From contig DDWL01000026.1 in NCBI GenBank assembly GCA_002345675.1, positions 96,239 through 160,238 on the forward strand: 64,000 nt of DNA, read 5' to 3'. Position numbers and translations under genes: made by a program. Shown piece after piece: positions 53,056-63,538 of the stretch. This DNA is from Bacteroidales bacterium UBA2287. GTDB taxonomy: Bacteria; Bacteroidota; Bacteroidia; Bacteroidales; Tenuifilaceae. The notes below the pieces were generated by a model. That model was not told where the DNA came from. It ran no database searches and was given only the letters and a program-made list of their open reading frames with translations. The stretch's first letter is position 1; each line of letters opens with the position of its first letter.

Positions 53056-56000
53056 ATGAAACCAACTACAAAACATTTAACCAATCAACACGGTAAGTTT
53101 ACTCGCACGGTTGTAAACTTACCCTTGTTATCAACACAAGCATTTAGAAAACTGCTTATTGTACTTATTATATTAGTAGCAAGTACAATGGGTTGGGCAC
53201 AGCCTACAACTCCAACAGCACCTGCTGGAGCGGGAACAGTGGCAAACCCATACCAAATTTCCTCCTTGGATAATTTGTACTGGATTTTTTGGAACAAAGC
53301 AAGCGGTACCTATAACAAGGTGTATGTGCAAACTGCCAATATTAATGCCTCGTCAACATCGACGTGGAATAGCGGACAGGGCTGGATACCCATTGGTCAC
53401 GATGACTTAAACATATTTATGGGCAGCTACGATGGCGGTGGATACTCCATTAGCGGTTTATACATAAACAATGCATCAAGAGACTATGCAGGATTGTTTG
53501 GGTACGTTGGGTACAATACAATAAAGCGGGTTTACCTAACGAGTGTAAATATAAAAGGAAGACACTACGTTGGAGCCTTAGCGGGGAAAGCCAATTTCTC
53601 CTCAACCATTGAGCAGTGCTACAGCACTGGAGCGGTTACAGGAAACACTACAACAGGAGGGCTTATTGGTGCTGTTAATGGCGATAGCGGAATGTCGTCC
53701 ACAATATTAAAATGCTATAGTTCGGCTGCAGTTAATATCGACCAGGTTGGTGGTGGCCTTATTGGGTCTGTTTCCAGTTCAACGGTATCGAATTGCTTTA
53801 GTCAAGGGAATGTTGTTAGAATAAGTGGAGGAATAGGTACAACCAATGCTGGATTTATTAGTACAAATGCAAGTGGAACAATTCAATACTGCTACAGCAC
53901 AGGTAGCGTTACCTACACAGGAGCAACAAGTCCAACTAATAGAGGCTTTATAGGAGCAACCTCTGGAACACCAACCCATACGGCAAACTTTTACGACAGC
54001 CAAACATCGGCTCAATCCTCTGGTACCGGGGCTACCGCCAAAACAACTGCCGAAATGAAAACCCTTTCGACATTTACATCGGCTGGGTGGGACTTTTTGG
54101 CCGAAACCGCAAACGGCACTAATAACTACTGGGGTTTAGACCCAAATGGGAATAATGGATACCCGTTCCTTGCATGGCAACCCGGTTTAACACACATTTC
54201 TGCACCCATAGTTACTACACAAGCAGCTACAAGCATATCATATACTACAGCAACAGCTAACGGCAATATTACTAACCTTGGTTACCCAAACCCAACGCAA
54301 TACGGGCACTGCTGGAGCATTACAACGAATCCAACAGTAGCCAATAGTAAAACCGAAAAGGGAACTGCATCGTCAACAGGAGCATATACTTCTGCTCTAA
54401 CAGGATTAAATCCAAATACAACTTACTATGTCAGATCCTATGCTACAAATTTCACAGGTACAGTATACGGAACACAAGTCAGTTTTACAACCCCTCAATA
54501 TTTTAGCGGAGGAGCGGGTACATCTGTAGATCCTTACCTAATAACTACTCTTGCCGATTTGCAATTCCTCTCAGAGAATTCAAGTTTTTGGAATAAACAC
54601 TTTAAGCAAACTGCAAATATAAATGCATCTGGAACGTCAACATGGAATAGCGGATTAGGATGGATTCCGATTGGAAATGCAACCACTAAATTTACTGGTA
54701 CTTACGATGGCAATGGAAAAACCATTTCTGGCTTAACAGCTAATAGACCATCTGAACACTATGTAGGTTTCTTTGGATTTATACAAGGAGCAACTGTAGT
54801 GGTTAAGAACTTGGGTATAATTTCAGTGAATTTTACTGGCAACAACTATGTTGGTGCAATAGTAGGTGCTATAGGAACTTCAGCATCTGTAACAGGTTGC
54901 TATAGTTCAGGGGTTGTTTATGGATTTAACAATGCTGGGGGAATGGTTGGCTACTTAACTTCTGGAAGGGTTGATAATTCCTATAACTGGGCAAGTGTAA
55001 TTCGTCGTTCTGGTAGCAGTGGTAATGTATTTGGAAGTTTTGCTGGTTATGTGAGTGCTACTATAGAATATTGCTATACAACTGGAGGGGTTAGCGTTAT
55101 TGATGGAACAAACTTAACAGGAAAAGGATTTGCTGGTAATACAGCTGGGTCACCTGTATTTACATCTAACTTTTTTAATACTTCCACTACAAGTCAAGCA
55201 ACTGGAACCGGTGCAACTGGAAAAACTACTGCCGAAATGAAATCCCAAACTACTTACACAGGCTGGGATTTTATGAGTGAAACCACAAATGGCACAAACG
55301 ACTACTGGGGAATTAATCCTGCATCAAATAATGGATACCCTTTCCTTGCGTGGCAAGGGTTTACCCACGTAAGTTCGACCCTTCCAACGGTAACAACAGC
55401 AAGTACAACAAGCATTACTGCTACTACTGCAACCGGAAATGGCAATATAACCTCGTTGGGAGCACCAAACCCAACGCAACACGGTCATTGCTGGAGCCTA
55501 ACAGCCAGCCCAACTACTGCCAACTTTAAAACAGAAAAAGGTGCAGCAAGCGCAACTGGTGCATATACTTCAGCACTTACGAACCTAATACCAAATACAA
55601 CTTACTACATTCGTGCTTATGCAACAAACACTGTTGGAACTGCTTATGGTAGCGAGCTATCGTTTACAACGCTGCCAAAAACGCTAACCATATCGGGTTC
55701 TTTCACCGTTTCGAATAAGATTTACAACGGTAATAATTCTGCAAGCTTTGCATCGAACTCGCTGGTGTTAAGCGGAACTCTCGAAGGCTACTCAAATGTT
55801 AGTCTTACCAATGTCGTTATTCAATTCAGCAGCAAAAACGTTTCGGAAAACCCAATTTCGGTTACAATTATTAGCGCTGAGCTAACCGGCACCGATGCCG
55901 ACAGGTATACCCTCTCACTTTCTGGGGCTCCCACTTCTTCGGCGCTTATTACCGCAAAAGGGGTTACAGTTATTAATGCCGTTGCTCAAAATAAAATATA

Positions 56001-59000
56001 CGATGGAAATGAAAATGCTACCATTGCCAATGCAGCAATTAGCGGTGCCATTGAAGGCGATAATGTTGTACTAAGCAATCATACCTCTGGCGTTTTCGAT
56101 AATAAAAATGTAGCCAACAGCAAACCTGTAACCACTGCAATAACCCTTTCGGGAACCGATGCAGGCAACTATTCAATTACACAGCCATTGGGATTAACTG
56201 CCAACATTACGGCTAAGGAGCTTACCATTTCGGGGCTGACTGCCGCCAACAAAATTTACGATGGCAACACCAATGCCACCCTTTCGGGCGGAACTTTAGT
56301 TGGGAAGGTGGGCAGCGACAACGTAACCGCCACCATGCCAACCGCGGGAACCTTTGCGCAGGCAACCGTTGGCAACGGTATTTCGGTTTCAATTTCAACA
56401 ATAACCCTAACGGGAACTGCCGCTGGCAACTACTACCTTACCCAGCCCACAGGAATTACCGCCAACATTACGGCTAAGGAGCTTACCATTTCGGGGCTGA
56501 CTGCCGCCAACAAAATTTACGATGGCAACACCAATGCAACCCTTTCTGGCGGTACGTTGGTTGGAAAGGTTGAAAGCGACAACGTAACCGCCACCATGCC
56601 AACCACAGGAACCTTTGCGCAGGCAACCGTTGGCAACGGCATTTCGGTTTCAATTTCAACGGTAACCTTAACGGGTACTGCCGCTGGCAACTACTTCCTT
56701 ACCCAGCCCACGGGAATTACCGCCAACATTACGGCTAAGGAGCTTACCATTTCGGGGCTGACTGCCGCCAACAAAATTTACAATGGCAACACCAATGCAA
56801 CCCTTTCTGGCGGTACGTTGGTTGGAAAGATTGAAAGCGACAACGTAACCGCTACCATGCCAACCGCTGGAACTTTTGCGCAGGCAACCGTTGGCAATGG
56901 CATTTCGGTTAGCATTCCAACCATTACATTATCGGGAACTGCCGCTGGCAACTACTACCTTACCCAGCCCACGGGAATTACCGCCAACATTACGGCTAAG
57001 GAGCTTACCATTTCGGGGCTGACTGCCGCCAACAAAATTTACAATGGCAATACCAATGCAACCCTTTCGGGCGGAACTTTAGTTGGAAAGGTGGGCACCG
57101 ACAACGTAACCGCCACCATGCCAACCACAGGAACCTTTGCGCAGGCAACCGTTGGAAACGGTATTTCGGTTTCAATTTCAACAATAACCCTAACGGGAAC
57201 TGCCGCTGGCAACTACTACCTTACCCAACCCACGGGAATTAGCGCCAACATTACGGCTAAGGAACTTACCATTTCGGGGCTGACTGCCGCTAATAAAATT
57301 TACGATGGCAACACCAATGCAACCCTTTCGGGCGGAACTTTAGTCGGAAAGGTGGGCAGCGACAACGTAACCGCAACCATGCCTACCGCTGGAACCTTTG
57401 TGCAGGCAACTGTTGGTAATGGAATTGCCGTTAGCATTCCAACCATTACCCTAACGGGAACTGCCGCTGGCAACTACTTCCTTACCCAGCCCACTGGAAT
57501 TACAGCCAACATTACAGCCAAACAGCTAACAATTGGAGGTTCGTTTACTGTAAGCAATAAAACGTACGATGGTAATTCAACTGCAACACTAAGCAGCAAT
57601 AGCCTAACGCTAACAGGCGTTGTAAATTCCGATGCAGTTTCGCTAACAGGCTTAACAGTTGCATTTATTAGCAGCAGCGCAGGAGCTAACATTCAAGTTA
57701 ACATAACCTCGGCAAATCTTACCGGAGGCGCAATGGGCAACTACACCCTGTCGCTAACAGGCGCACCAACTTCATTGGCAAGCATTACTCCAAAAGCGCT
57801 AACAGTTGTAAGTGCTTTAGCACAAAACAAAACCTACGACGGAACTGCAACTGCAACCATTTCGGGGGCAACCTTAAGTGGAGTTATTGGTGGCGACATT
57901 GTTAACCTAAACAACCACACCTCGGGCATATTTGCTCAGGTTACTGTAGGAAACTCGATTTCCGTAACAACCAATATAACGCTTTCGGGAACATCGCATG
58001 GCAACTACAGCGTAATTCAACCAAGCCTTTCGGCAAATATTACTGCTCGTTCGCTCACTGTAACAGCCAATAGTTTCAATAAAACATTTGGAACTGCTTA
58101 CAATTTCAGCGGAACAGAGTTCTCAACAGCCAATCTGGTTTCGGGCGATGCAGTAATAACCGTATCGCTTAGTAGCGATGGAGCAGCAGCTGGGGCAGGT
58201 GTTGGGCAATACCCAATTACACCAAGCAGTGCTCAGGGAAATGGACTTTCGAACTACGCTATTTCGTACGTAAATGGCACTATGACAGTAGTTGCTCAAA
58301 CCGAGTTAACACTCATAGGAATAGCTGCAAGCAGCAAAATTTACGATGGGAATGCCAATGCAACCATTTCGAATTGGGGAACGCTGCAGGGTATTGCAAA
58401 TGGCGATGTGGTTTCGCTAAACAGTTCGAGCGCTATTGCTTTATTCGACAGTAAAAACGCAGGTTCTAACAAAACGGTTACCATTTCGGGGCTTGCCTTA
58501 TCGGGAACAGATGCCAACAAGTACTTTATTAATAATCATACTACTACCGCCACCATTGACGCACGTTTGCTAAGCTTAAGCAATTTTACTGCCAACGACA
58601 AAACTTACGATGGCACCAATGTGGTTTCGGGAGATGGTTTTAGCGACAACCGCATTGAGGGCGACGATTTGGAGTTTAGCTACAGCGCATTGTTCGAAAA
58701 TAAAAATGCAGGAGAAAGCAAAACCGTTAACTACACAAATATTGCCTTAAGTTCTGGTCAGGATCAGGCTAACTATACCTTAAACTCGAACGTTGGTTTT
58801 GCCAATGCAACAATTTTTGCCAAGGAGATAACCATAACCGGGTCGTTTACTGTGCTCAACAAAGAGTTCGACGGGACAACCAATGCGACCATCGACCAAA
58901 ACAGCCTTTTAATTGAAGATGCAGTTAGCAACGACCTTGTTGCCCTAAACCCAGTGGCAGCTTTTGCAAGCGCAAATGTTGGAACCGATATTTTAGTGGA

Positions 59001-59802
59001 ACTAACCAATGCAACTAATTTAACAGGAATCGACGCACCGAACTACACACTTTCGCTTGTAAATGCGCCTATAACCTATGCAAGCATAACCGAAAGTCCG
59101 ATTACATACTACACGCTAACGCTTACAGTGAACCCTTCGGAAGCAGGCATTACCAATGGCGAAGGAATGTACGAAGCAGGTCATGAAGTTGAATTAGAGG
59201 CTACGGCAAACCCTGGATACATTTTCTTAAATTGGACTCTCAATGGTGAAGAGGTTAGCAACCTACCAAACTTTACCTTCACAATGCCCGTAGGAGACAC
59301 AGAACTTGTTGCAAATTTCGAAGTTCAATTCACGGTTACCTTTACAATTCTTCATGGCGAAACACCAATTGAAGGAGCGATAGTAAGCATTAATGGCGAA
59401 GAGATAACAACAAATGCCGAGGGCAAAGCAATAGTTCAACTTATAAATGGAAATTATTCTTGGGAAGTTAGCGCAACGGGTTATATAAGCGCTAATGGCG
59501 AAGTAACTGTTGACGGTAGCGACATTAACGAAACCGTAAGCCTTTCGCCTGTAGGAATATTATCGGGAAGCATTTCGAATGTAATAGCATATCCAAATCC
59601 ATTCCGAAACACCATACATCTCGAAAATACTGAAAATGTAAGCATAATAGTAATTACCGATTTGCTTGGCAAGGTTGTGATTAACGAAAAGGTAAACAAT
59701 GAACTGCATATAGTAAATTCCAACCTCAAATCGGGTGTTTACCTATTGACCCTTATTGGAGTCGACGGCTCAAAGTCCGTACGAAAAATGATTAGAGAAT
59801 AA
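53056..59802 (+). CDS. Giant T9SS-sorted adhesin-like protein with GLUG and MBG/YDG repeats
   Basis: 2248 aa. Long signal peptide (1-49), two GLUG blocks each followed by a fibronectin-like unit, then a large set of MBG/YDG-type beta repeats (about 870-2015). Five of these, at 56215-57519, are almost identical 87-aa copies beginning KELTISGLTAANKIYDGNTN. The end has an InlB/Flg_new-type domain (about 2020-2095), a carboxypeptidase-regulatory-like domain, and a T9SS sorting domain (YPNPFRN ... VYLLTLIG ... VRKMIRE). Likely a surface adhesin. Confidence 0.9.
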   Translation: MKPTTKHLTNQHGKFTRTVVNLPLLSTQAFRKLLIVLIILVASTMGWAQPTTPTAPAGAGTVANPYQISSLDNLYWIFWNKASGTYNKVYVQTANINASSTSTWNSGQGWIPIGHDDLNIFMGSYDGGGYSISGLYINNASRDYAGLFGYVGYNTIKRVYLTSVNIKGRHYVGALAGKANFSSTIEQCYSTGAVTGNTTTGGLIGAVNGDSGMSSTILKCYSSAAVNIDQVGGGLIGSVSSSTVSNCFSQGNVVRISGGIGTTNAGFISTNASGTIQYCYSTGSVTYTGATSPTNRGFIGATSGTPTHTANFYDSQTSAQSSGTGATAKTTAEMKTLSTFTSAGWDFLAETANGTNNYWGLDPNGNNGYPFLAWQPGLTHISAPIVTTQAATSISYTTATANGNITNLGYPNPTQYGHCWSITTNPTVANSKTEKGTASSTGAYTSALTGLNPNTTYYVRSYATNFTGTVYGTQVSFTTPQYFSGGAGTSVDPYLITTLADLQFLSENSSFWNKHFKQTANINASGTSTWNSGLGWIPIGNATTKFTGTYDGNGKTISGLTANRPSEHYVGFFGFIQGATVVVKNLGIISVNFTGNNYVGAIVGAIGTSASVTGCYSSGVVYGFNNAGGMVGYLTSGRVDNSYNWASVIRRSGSSGNVFGSFAGYVSATIEYCYTTGGVSVIDGTNLTGKGFAGNTAGSPVFTSNFFNTSTTSQATGTGATGKTTAEMKSQTTYTGWDFMSETTNGTNDYWGINPASNNGYPFLAWQGFTHVSSTLPTVTTASTTSITATTATGNGNITSLGAPNPTQHGHCWSLTASPTTANFKTEKGAASATGAYTSALTNLIPNTTYYIRAYATNTVGTAYGSELSFTTLPKTLTISGSFTVSNKIYNGNNSASFASNSLVLSGTLEGYSNVSLTNVVIQFSSKNVSENPISVTIISAELTGTDADRYTLSLSGAPTSSALITAKGVTVINAVAQNKIYDGNENATIANAAISGAIEGDNVVLSNHTSGVFDNKNVANSKPVTTAITLSGTDAGNYSITQPLGLTANITAKELTISGLTAANKIYDGNTNATLSGGTLVGKVGSDNVTATMPTAGTFAQATVGNGISVSISTITLTGTAAGNYYLTQPTGITANITAKELTISGLTAANKIYDGNTNATLSGGTLVGKVESDNVTATMPTTGTFAQATVGNGISVSISTVTLTGTAAGNYFLTQPTGITANITAKELTISGLTAANKIYNGNTNATLSGGTLVGKIESDNVTATMPTAGTFAQATVGNGISVSIPTITLSGTAAGNYYLTQPTGITANITAKELTISGLTAANKIYNGNTNATLSGGTLVGKVGTDNVTATMPTTGTFAQATVGNGISVSISTITLTGTAAGNYYLTQPTGISANITAKELTISGLTAANKIYDGNTNATLSGGTLVGKVGSDNVTATMPTAGTFVQATVGNGIAVSIPTITLTGTAAGNYFLTQPTGITANITAKQLTIGGSFTVSNKTYDGNSTATLSSNSLTLTGVVNSDAVSLTGLTVAFISSSAGANIQVNITSANLTGGAMGNYTLSLTGAPTSLASITPKALTVVSALAQNKTYDGTATATISGATLSGVIGGDIVNLNNHTSGIFAQVTVGNSISVTTNITLSGTSHGNYSVIQPSLSANITARSLTVTANSFNKTFGTAYNFSGTEFSTANLVSGDAVITVSLSSDGAAAGAGVGQYPITPSSAQGNGLSNYAISYVNGTMTVVAQTELTLIGIAASSKIYDGNANATISNWGTLQGIANGDVVSLNSSSAIALFDSKNAGSNKTVTISGLALSGTDANKYFINNHTTTATIDARLLSLSNFTANDKTYDGTNVVSGDGFSDNRIEGDDLEFSYSALFENKNAGESKTVNYTNIALSSGQDQANYTLNSNVGFANATIFAKEITITGSFTVLNKEFDGTTNATIDQNSLLIEDAVSNDLVALNPVAAFASANVGTDILVELTNATNLTGIDAPNYTLSLVNAPITYASITESPITYYTLTLTVNPSEAGITNGEGMYEAGHEVELEATANPGYIFLNWTLNGEEVSNLPNFTFTMPVGDTELVANFEVQFTVTFTILHGETPIEGAIVSINGEEITTNAEGKAIVQLINGNYSWEVSATGYISANGEVTVDGSDINETVSLSPVGILSGSISNVIAYPNPFRNTIHLENTENVSIIVITDLLGKVVINEKVNNELHIVNSNLKSGVYLLTLIGVDGSKSVRKMIRE
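56215..57519 (+). repeat. Five tandem 261-bp repeats inside the giant adhesin
   Basis: Unit starts at 56215, 56476, 56737, 56998 and 57259, exactly 261 bp apart, in frame. The copies differ at only a few codons, so duplication is recent or conversion active. Confidence 0.93.
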
Positions 59803-59817
59803 CTACATTTATTTCAC

Positions 59818-59851
59818 GCATAAAGCAGGGCTAAGTTGCCCTGCTTTATGC
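59818..59851 (+). terminator. Strong hairpin after the giant adhesin
   Basis: Perfect 14-bp stem (59818-59831 with 59838-59851) with loop TAAGTT. No long T run follows, so termination is likely but not certain. Confidence 0.7.
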
Positions 59852-59957
59852 GTTTACTTATTTAAATATCCCCCTTTAATTTCTTAAAAAGTTAATCGAG
59901 TGTACAAAAATAATTGTAACTTGATTTTTTTAAATCGAAAACCAAAAACCAACCAAT

Positions 59958-62825
59958 ATGAAACACATTTACCTAACACTTCTCGCAGCAACCTTAAGCT
60001 TATGCGTTAGTGCCCAAAACGTTGAATTGGTAGCCGATATTAACACGAGCGTTACCAACGAGTACAACTCCTATCCTTATGGTTTCACCCAATTTCAGGG
60101 AAAACTCTACTTCACCCCCAGTGGCGATAATATGCCAAACCGATACGAAATGTGGGTGTACGATTACGTTAATCCTCCCTATATGGCATTCGACCTTGAT
60201 CAAGGCAGCGGGGAGTCGCAGCCTATGGAGTACTATGTTTTCAACAACAAACTCTACTTCTCGGCCAAAAACGAAAGTAGCGATTTCGAGCTGTGGGTTT
60301 ACGACGGTGTAAACGTACCCGAAATGCTGGCCGACATTAACCCTAATGGCGGCTCAAACCCTTACAATTTTTATGCATACAATGGCAAGCTGTATTTCAC
60401 TGCCGACGATGGCGAAAATGGCAACGAGGTTTGGGTTTACGATGGCGAAAACCCTCCGCAAATGCTGGCCAATATAAACCCCAATGGACACGCATACCCA
60501 CAAGGCTACATCGAATTTAACGGCAACCTTTACTTTTTTGCCAACGATGGTATAAATGGCAGCGAACTGTGGATGTATAATGGGGTTGATGAGCCAAGCC
60601 TTGTGGCTGACATAAACCCTACTGGGTCAAGTGTGTGGGGCCAGCAAATTATTTACAACAACAAGTTATACTTTAGCGCAAATGCCGATGGGTCGTACAA
60701 ACTATATCAGTACGACGGAGTAAATTCACCCTCGATGGTAGCTGGTAGCCCATATGCCAATGCGTATAACTTTTTTATTTTCGACGGGTGGCTATACTTC
60801 GAGTCGAGCTGGGGCGAACTGTGGAGGTACAATGGCGCAGACAATCCCGAATTAGCTATTAAATATTCCGATGAAAGCGGTGCTAATTTTGCGGGCGTTG
60901 CCGTTTTCGACAACGAATTTTACTTTGGAAAAGTTCTCCCTGGTTACTCTACAAAATTTTACAAATGCGATTTGGGACTCAACCTAACTGAAATATCGAA
61001 TTTAGGAAACGAAGATTATTCCGCAATTCAGGGTATTACTCGCATAGGAAATAGTGTTTTCTTTTGCGGAAGCGACAACACTCACGGCTACGAACTCTGG
61101 ATGTACGACCTCGAAAATCCTCCGGTAATGTTCGACTTACACTCTCGAAACGACGACTCGTCGCCAGCATACCTCACAGTTTTCGACGACAAACTTTGGC
61201 TTAGAGCCTATAACAACGAAGCAAACCTTTGGTTTGTCGACAATTCGAATACCGCCCAGCAGTTCGATGGCTACAGCAACTTATTCCCCGAAGAATTTAC
61301 ACCTTTCGATGGAAATTTACTCTTTTCGGGCCAAGCGAGCGCAGGAGAGTACAAATTGATGTTCTACGACGGAACCAGCACCCTTGGCCAAATTGATTTA
61401 CCATCGCCCAATTATCGTCCTAAAGGATTATATTCTTACAATGAAAAGCTGTACTTCTCGCACTACGAACCCGCTACTGGATGGGAGCCTTATGTTTACG
61501 ACGGCTCTACCATTTCGATGGTTGCCGACATTTACCCGGGGGCAAACCACTCCGATCCTCGCAACTTCTTCGAATTCAACAACCTGCTTATATTTAGCGC
61601 TATAAGCGCCGCAACAGGATTCGAACTTTGGGCATACGACGGTGAGAACCCTCCCTATTTAGTTGCCGATATCAACGAAGGTTCCAACTCCTCTTCTCCT
61701 GCAGGTTTTTGCGAGTTTAATGGCAAGCTATACTTTAGAGCAACCGATTTTACTCCCACAGGCGACAAGCAGCATGGTTTCGAACTATTTGTTTACGATA
61801 AAGAAAATGACCCTTACGTAGTATTCGATATTTGCCCGGGCACTTGCTACTCCAACCCCAGCGACCTAACCGTTTTCGATAACAAGCTGTACTTTAGCGC
61901 CAGCGATGGCATTAATGGCTACGAGTTGTGGGTGTACGATGGCGAAAACGACCCCGATCTTATGTTTAATATTGTTGATGGGCCTGTTGGTGAAAGCCCT
62001 TCCGACTTAAAGGTTATTAACAACGCCCTTTACTTTAGTGCTTACACCAATGCCAATGGCGCCGAAACATGGGTTTACGATGGAGTTGAGCAACCCAAAC
62101 TTTACGCCGAGCTAAACGAGGGCTATATCGACTCGGATCCTTACGAGTACACGTTTTTCAATAATCGAATTTATTTCGGAGCTTTAAGTTCATCGGTTGG
62201 TCAAGAGCTATTTTCAATGTGCCCCTACTCCGTTGCTTACATAGACGAAACTGCCTGCGAAAGTTTCGAGTTTTTTGGCGAAACGCTTTCCGAAAGTGGC
62301 ACATTCGAGCATATTGAACAAAACGCTTATGGCTGCAACGAGGTTACAATACTTAATCTTACAATTAACGCTGTAACTTTTGAAATTGAAGAGGTTGAAG
62401 GCACAATTACCGTAACCGCATCGGAGGCCACCTACCAATGGGTCGATTGCAACACCGCATTCTCCCTAATCGATGGAGCCACCGAAGCAACGTTTACACC
62501 AAGCGTTTCGGGCAGCTACGCTGTTGAGGTAACGCAAAATGGCTGCACAAAAACATCCGACTGTATCGAGGTAACGGTTACCGGCATTGAAACAATTGCC
62601 GAAACGCTAAGCATATACCCTAACCCAACAACAGGAATTATTACAGTTATATGCAGCAATTTGCCCATCAATTTTAAAGTGATTGTAAAGAACCTAATTG
62701 GGCAAAGGGTAACCGAGCAGCAAAATAGCAATCGAATCGACATGTCGTTGCTCCCCAACGGAATGTATATTGTTGAGGTTGTTGGCAACGGCAAAACATA
62801 CAAGTCGAAAGTGGTTAAGCAGTAA
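59958..62825 (+). CDS. ELWxxDGT-repeat surface protein with T9SS sorting domain
   Basis: 955 aa. Signal peptide (1-18), about fourteen repeats of the ELWVYDG/EVWVYDG type (an ELWxxDGT beta-propeller-like repeat) across residues about 30-750, a short conserved linker, an Ig-like region, and a C-terminal T9SS sorting domain (IYPNPTTGIITV ... LPNGMYIVEV ... KVVKQ). Predicted cell-surface protein of unknown ligand; repeat style occurs in Bacteroidota adhesins. Confidence 0.86.
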   Translation: MKHIYLTLLAATLSLCVSAQNVELVADINTSVTNEYNSYPYGFTQFQGKLYFTPSGDNMPNRYEMWVYDYVNPPYMAFDLDQGSGESQPMEYYVFNNKLYFSAKNESSDFELWVYDGVNVPEMLADINPNGGSNPYNFYAYNGKLYFTADDGENGNEVWVYDGENPPQMLANINPNGHAYPQGYIEFNGNLYFFANDGINGSELWMYNGVDEPSLVADINPTGSSVWGQQIIYNNKLYFSANADGSYKLYQYDGVNSPSMVAGSPYANAYNFFIFDGWLYFESSWGELWRYNGADNPELAIKYSDESGANFAGVAVFDNEFYFGKVLPGYSTKFYKCDLGLNLTEISNLGNEDYSAIQGITRIGNSVFFCGSDNTHGYELWMYDLENPPVMFDLHSRNDDSSPAYLTVFDDKLWLRAYNNEANLWFVDNSNTAQQFDGYSNLFPEEFTPFDGNLLFSGQASAGEYKLMFYDGTSTLGQIDLPSPNYRPKGLYSYNEKLYFSHYEPATGWEPYVYDGSTISMVADIYPGANHSDPRNFFEFNNLLIFSAISAATGFELWAYDGENPPYLVADINEGSNSSSPAGFCEFNGKLYFRATDFTPTGDKQHGFELFVYDKENDPYVVFDICPGTCYSNPSDLTVFDNKLYFSASDGINGYELWVYDGENDPDLMFNIVDGPVGESPSDLKVINNALYFSAYTNANGAETWVYDGVEQPKLYAELNEGYIDSDPYEYTFFNNRIYFGALSSSVGQELFSMCPYSVAYIDETACESFEFFGETLSESGTFEHIEQNAYGCNEVTILNLTINAVTFEIEEVEGTITVTASEATYQWVDCNTAFSLIDGATEATFTPSVSGSYAVEVTQNGCTKTSDCIEVTVTGIETIAETLSIYPNPTTGIITVICSNLPINFKVIVKNLIGQRVTEQQNSNRIDMSLLPNGMYIVEVVGNGKTYKSKVVKQ

Positions 62826-62876
62826 AAAAAGGCCATTAGGCCACAATATCTTATACTAAAAACCTGGCAGGGAACC

Positions 62877-62895
62877 AAAAACCTGTCGGGTTTTT
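62877..62895 (+). terminator. Terminator after the ELWxxDGT gene
   Basis: AAAAACC (62877-62883) pairs with GGTTTTT (62889-62895) around TGTCG, T-rich tail. Confidence 0.7.
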
Positions 62896-63013
62896 CGTTT
62901 ATAAACATTTGTGTTAAACATCGAAACATATGTGTTAAAGCCATAGTGCTTATCTCTTCATCTTTGCACCATAAAATTAGGCACACATAAGTAAATTAAT
63001 AAACTAAGCTTTT

Positions 63014-63532
63014 ATGAAATTAAAATTTGTTTCGTTATCAATTCTATTATTAGCCATTTGCAATGCAATTCCAATTTGTGCCTTTGCACAACAAGCAAAC
63101 CCAAAAGGGGCATTTGTTTTTGAGCTTACTGGGGCTTCGGGCGATAGTTTTTCGAATGCCACATTCGTGCTCGACTGGTCAATTGGCGAAGTTCTTACCG
63201 AGTCGTTTAGTAATGAGTTTAACCAATTAACGCAGGGTTTTCAGCAAGGGCTGCTCGAAATAAGCACAATTGTCGATAACACCAAACTTGAACTACACAT
63301 TTGCGCATTTCCTAACCCAACAACTAGCGTTGTAAATATTAACATTAATGGGAACTGTTTGGGCTTAGTTGATTTGGTAGTAACCGACTTAACAGGCCGC
63401 AAGCTACTAAACGAAACTATTACCCAAAACTCACACCAAATCGACCTGTCAGCATACTCGCCTGGGTTATACATGGTGCTTGTAAAATACAACAGCCAAC
63501 TTCTTAAATCTTTTAAAATAATAAAACGATAA
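63014..63532 (+). CDS. Small secreted protein with T9SS type A sorting domain
   Basis: 172 aa. Signal peptide (1-25, ending AFAQQ), a central region with DWSIGEVLTESF, and a C-terminal sorting domain (AFPNPTTSVVNI ... LVVTDLTGRKL ... PGLYMVLVK). The N-terminal region matches the small family often found before the FKYQA-type proteins of Bacteroidota. Its neighbour on the same strand (6 bases) is the interrupted gene at the window end. Confidence 0.8.
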   Translation: MKLKFVSLSILLLAICNAIPICAFAQQANPKGAFVFELTGASGDSFSNATFVLDWSIGEVLTESFSNEFNQLTQGFQQGLLEISTIVDNTKLELHICAFPNPTTSVVNININGNCLGLVDLVVTDLTGRKLLNETITQNSHQIDLSAYSPGLYMVLVKYNSQLLKSFKIIKR

Positions 63533-63538
63533 ACAACC

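Noticed and set aside
56215..57519. CRISPR array
   Set aside because: The repeats are 261 bp, in frame and coding, without spacers.
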